Origin: Acidilobaceae archaeon
GTDB taxonomy: Archaea; Thermoproteota; Thermoprotei_A; Sulfolobales; Acidilobaceae
Reading direction: 5' to 3'
DNA: 7,841 bases
Assembly (NCBI GenBank): GCA_027044005.1
Contig: JALUDK010000339.1
Coordinates: 1 to 7,841, forward strand
Below, one piece after another: positions 6,159 to 7,841 of the stretch; the stretch's first letter is position 1, and every line of letters begins with the position of its first letter. A program made the position numbers and the translations under genes. The notes beneath the pieces are model-generated. The model was not told where the DNA came from, did no database searches, and worked only from the letters and a program-made list of their open reading frames with translations.

Positions 6159-6501
6159 GGCCGAGAAGTATAAGAAGTGGAGTTGCTTCCTATGTGGGGA
6201 CACCGTGATAGAGGGTCAGAGGTTTGCCTGGATACCGGAGAAGGGATACGCTCACATAGAGTGCCTCCACGAGGAGCTGGCTAGGAGGTTCGAGGGCAGG
6301 ATCCCAGCCCGAGTCGAGGCGCTCCTTGACTTCGACGAGGCCATGGCGTATGCCATAGTCAGGACAAAGCAGGCTGAGAAGCTCCTGGAGGGCGAGTTGA
6401 GGGATAAGGTGGAGGAGGCGAGGCACAAGCTCGAGGGCCTCTCGGCGCTGGCAGGTAGGCTCTTGAAGGATGTGCTGAAGGAGCATGGGGTAGAGCTGTA
6501 G
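6157..6501 (+). CDS. Small zinc-binding protein, DUF2175 family
   Basis: The 114-residue protein has an N-terminal metal-binding module, KWSCFLCGDTVIEGQRF followed by GYAHIEC. This gives Cys10-x2-Cys13-x19-His33-x2-Cys36, suitable for one zinc. The W-x-C-x-x-C-G...G-x-x-F...H-x-E-C pattern matches DUF2175, a family I recall as archaeal, of unknown function. The C-terminal two thirds (about 37-110) is charged and helical, with long amphipathic stretches that may form a coiled coil or helical hairpin. There is no signal peptide, so it is probably cytoplasmic. ATG 6157 was chosen because GGTGG lies six bases upstream and the conserved motif follows. A start at 6094 would add 21 residues that overlap the previous gene. 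The protein might bind nucleic acid or act as an adaptor, but nothing shows this. Confidence 0.82.
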   Translation: MAEKYKKWSCFLCGDTVIEGQRFAWIPEKGYAHIECLHEELARRFEGRIPARVEALLDFDEAMAYAIVRTKQAEKLLEGELRDKVEEARHKLEGLSALAGRLLKDVLKEHGVEL

Positions 6502-6514
6502 CCCCCCATGTTTT
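6484..6514 (+). terminator. Hairpin plus T-run terminator after the DUF2175 gene
   Basis: CATGGGG (6484-6490) pairs exactly with CCCCATG (6504-6510) around a 13-nt loop that contains the TAG stop codon at 6499-6501. TTTT follows directly at 6511-6514, and a further five T occur at 6529-6533. This resembles an intrinsic terminator separating this transcript from the NRAMP gene. Archaea often need only the T-run, so the stem may be incidental. Confidence 0.45.
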
Positions 6515-6520
6515 AGGCAA

Positions 6521-6531
6521 GGCTTATATTT
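6521..6531 (+). promoter_or_regulatory. TATA box of the NRAMP gene
   Basis: GGCTTATATTT has a good archaeal TATA core preceded by purines (AAGG) that could contact TFB. Initiation about 25 bases downstream would fall near 6552, giving a leader of about 17 nt with AGGT (6559-6562) six bases before ATG 6569. It is the only TATA-like element in this short gap. Confidence 0.6.
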
Positions 6532-6545
6532 TTAGGCTAGCCTAA
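6532..6545. promoter_or_regulatory. Perfect 14-bp palindrome, candidate DtxR/IdeR/MntR-type operator
   Basis: TTAGGCTAGCCTAA is exactly self-complementary and lies immediately downstream of the TATA box, just before the predicted transcription start. It closely resembles the core of the DtxR/IdeR consensus (TTAGGTTAGSCTAACCTAA), a metal-dependent repressor family also found in archaea. A further TTAGGC at 6513-6518, 19 bp before the palindrome's left half, and a TAGGC at 6546-6550 could be extra half-sites. Binding here would block initiation when Mn2+ or Fe2+ is plentiful, which suits control of a metal importer. The regulator is not encoded in this window. Confidence 0.6.
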
Positions 6546-6568
6546 TAGGCACGTGGGTAGGTATTTAT

Positions 6569-7795
6569 ATGAAGCCAAGGATACTGAGGCTAATAGCGCT
6601 GGGGCCAGCTGTCATAGTCAGCGTCGCGTACACAGACCCCGGCAACTTCGGCTCCAACATAGCGGCTGGATCAAACCACGGCCTAAAGCTACTATGGGTA
6701 GTCTGGATCTCCGGCCTCATGGCCATACTATTCCAATACATCTCAGGCAAGGTGGGCCTAACTGGGACGACAGTCCCAGAATACGTCTTCTCGAGGCTAG
6801 AGAGGCTACCACTCCCCAGGCTCTGGAGAACCCTCTACTTCCTAGCATTATTCATAATGGTGCTGGCCACCGACATGGCGGAGTTCCTGGGCATAGCCTT
6901 GGGCTTCCATCTCCTACTAGGTGTACCCCTACAGGTCGCCGTGTGGATCTCCATAATAGACGTAATCCTGCTAATGGCATACGCTAACACGATGTCAAGG
7001 CTGGAGAGGCTGATAGCGGCCCTGGTGTCAGTAATAGGCCTCAGCTACATCTACGAGCTCTATATAGTCGGGATCGACCCCGCGGAGGTACTTGAGTACT
7101 CATTCAAGGTTAGCCTATCCACTAGGGAGGAGGCGCTGATAGCAAGCAGCATAATAGGGGCAACAGTCATGCCCCACGCAGTACTACTCCACTCATATCT
7201 ATCCAGGGACAAATGGGGCCGCCCCAGCCTGGAGAGGCTAGGAGAGGTCCTGCGCAGACATGCAATCGAGACCATAGTATTCCTATCAATAGCCTCCCTC
7301 ATCAACGCCTCGCTCCAGATAATGAGCTACTACGCATTCTACAAGAACGGCTACACAGGGCTAGACTCGATGGAGCTGGCCTACCAGACCCTCACCCCCC
7401 TCTACGGCAGCCTAGCCGCGGTGGTCTTCGGGATAGCGATACTGGCCTCAGGCATATCATCCTCGATGGTCAGCGTGATGGCGGGAGTGAGCCTCATAGA
7501 GAGCTATGCAGGGAGGAGGTTCGAGGAGTGGAAGGTCAGGCTGGCTGCTAGGCTGATAAACATGATACCCCTGTCAGTGGCAATCCACCTAGGCTGGAGC
7601 ACCCTAGACATACTAGTCTACAGCCAGGCCGTGCTATCCGCCACGCTACCCCTAGTACTAATACCCCTCACAATCATGGCTAGGGACAGGAGGATAATGG
7701 GGAGCCTCGCAAACAAGCCCATAATAACGGTCCTAGCAGTACTATCCACACTACTCATAATAGGGATAAACGTATCCCTCCCACTACTAGACTAG
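6569..7795 (+). CDS. mntH: NRAMP-family divalent metal (Mn2+/Fe2+) transporter
   Basis: The 408-residue protein has about 11 membrane helices and the expected NRAMP motifs: VAYTDPGNFGSNIAAG in helix 1 (metal ligands Asp23 and Asn26), TDMAEFLGIALG in helix 3, GATVMPHAVLLHS in helix 6 (Ala198 and the soft-metal ligand Met201), a GxSS motif region around 295-298 in helix 10, and SQAVLSATLPLVLIPL in helix 11. It should import Mn2+ or Fe2+ with protons across the cytoplasmic membrane. Retention of Met201 argues for transition metals rather than Mg2+. Two usual residues differ: MPHN is MPHA (Ala204), and the Gln of helix 10 GQSS is Ile296. ATG 6569 has AGGT six bases upstream and sits just after a TATA box and palindromic operator. 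Family certain; mntH is used as a family label and the metal is inferred. Confidence 0.92.
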   Translation: MKPRILRLIALGPAVIVSVAYTDPGNFGSNIAAGSNHGLKLLWVVWISGLMAILFQYISGKVGLTGTTVPEYVFSRLERLPLPRLWRTLYFLALFIMVLATDMAEFLGIALGFHLLLGVPLQVAVWISIIDVILLMAYANTMSRLERLIAALVSVIGLSYIYELYIVGIDPAEVLEYSFKVSLSTREEALIASSIIGATVMPHAVLLHSYLSRDKWGRPSLERLGEVLRRHAIETIVFLSIASLINASLQIMSYYAFYKNGYTGLDSMELAYQTLTPLYGSLAAVVFGIAILASGISSSMVSVMAGVSLIESYAGRRFEEWKVRLAARLINMIPLSVAIHLGWSTLDILVYSQAVLSATLPLVLIPLTIMARDRRIMGSLANKPIITVLAVLSTLLIIGINVSLPLLD

Positions 7796-7841
7796 CCCCG
7801 GGCAGCCAGGGCCCAGAACACGGGGTGCACAGTAGATGGAG
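7796..7841. other. Flanking sequence with no supported gene
   Basis: These 46 bases follow the NRAMP stop and are GC-rich. A minus-strand frame is open from the window edge to a stop at 7792-7794 (about 15 residues), so a convergent gene could end here. The fragment is too short to support that. Confidence 0.3.

Noticed and set aside
6553..6987. A 144-residue open frame within the start of the NRAMP gene in another frame
   Set aside because: It lies inside the confidently identified NRAMP coding sequence, is rich in Pro/His/Arg and has no domain.
7792..7839. End of a possible convergent gene on the minus strand
   Set aside because: Only about 15 codons are open before the window edge, too few to tell from chance. 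Extending the sequence rightward would settle it.
1..7841. CRISPR array, insertion sequence, tRNA or rRNA gene, riboswitch
   Set aside because: I saw no regularly spaced repeats, transposase-like protein, tRNA cloverleaf or rRNA segment on either strand.

Overview
The window looks like chromosomal DNA of a hyperthermophilic crenarchaeon (Thermoproteota, probably Desulfurococcales-like). Arginine is coded almost only by AGG/AGA, and ATA and CTA codons are common. Several genes start with GTG behind GGTG or GGAGGTGA Shine-Dalgarno sites, promoters carry archaeal TATA boxes, and one gene belongs to a family I recall as archaeal (DUF2175). The genus cannot be fixed from sequence alone.

Layout. 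(1) Positions 1-149 hold the 3' end of an AT-rich gene I do not recognise, followed by a pyrimidine-rich stretch. (2) Positions 217-1167 (+) encode an NAD-binding extended short-chain dehydrogenase/epimerase with His in place of the usual catalytic Tyr. It overlaps the convergent phoU by 17 bp. (3) Positions 1151-5369 (-) are a complete phosphate-specific transport operon in the order pstS-pstC-pstA-pstB-phoU. All four junctions overlap by 1-11 nt, and every gene has a good ribosome binding site. (4) Positions 5370-5545 are an AT-rich divergent promoter region with several TATA boxes. (5) Positions 5546-6106 and 6157-6501 (+) encode a six-helix DUF998 membrane protein and a small zinc-binding DUF2175 protein, likely cotranscribed and ending at a hairpin plus T-run. 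(6) Positions 6569-7795 (+) encode an NRAMP-type divalent metal transporter. A perfect 14-bp palindrome resembling a DtxR/IdeR operator lies between its TATA box and start codon. (7) Positions 7796-7841 are short flanking DNA with no supported gene.

How the genes work together. PstS would capture phosphate outside the cell. PstC and PstA form the membrane channel, PstB powers it with ATP, and PhoU is the expected modulator. The NRAMP protein is an independent Mn2+/Fe2+ importer, apparently under its own metal-responsive control. The roles of the DUF998 and DUF2175 proteins are unknown.

The most notable points are the candidate metalloregulator operator, key-residue substitutions in three proteins (SDR, PhoU, NRAMP), and a change in third-codon-position bias along the + strand that does not follow gene orientation. 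I found no CRISPR array, insertion sequence, RNA gene or defence island. Apart from the operator, I see no strong candidate for an undescribed multi-gene system. There is no gene-free stretch longer than about 180 bp.
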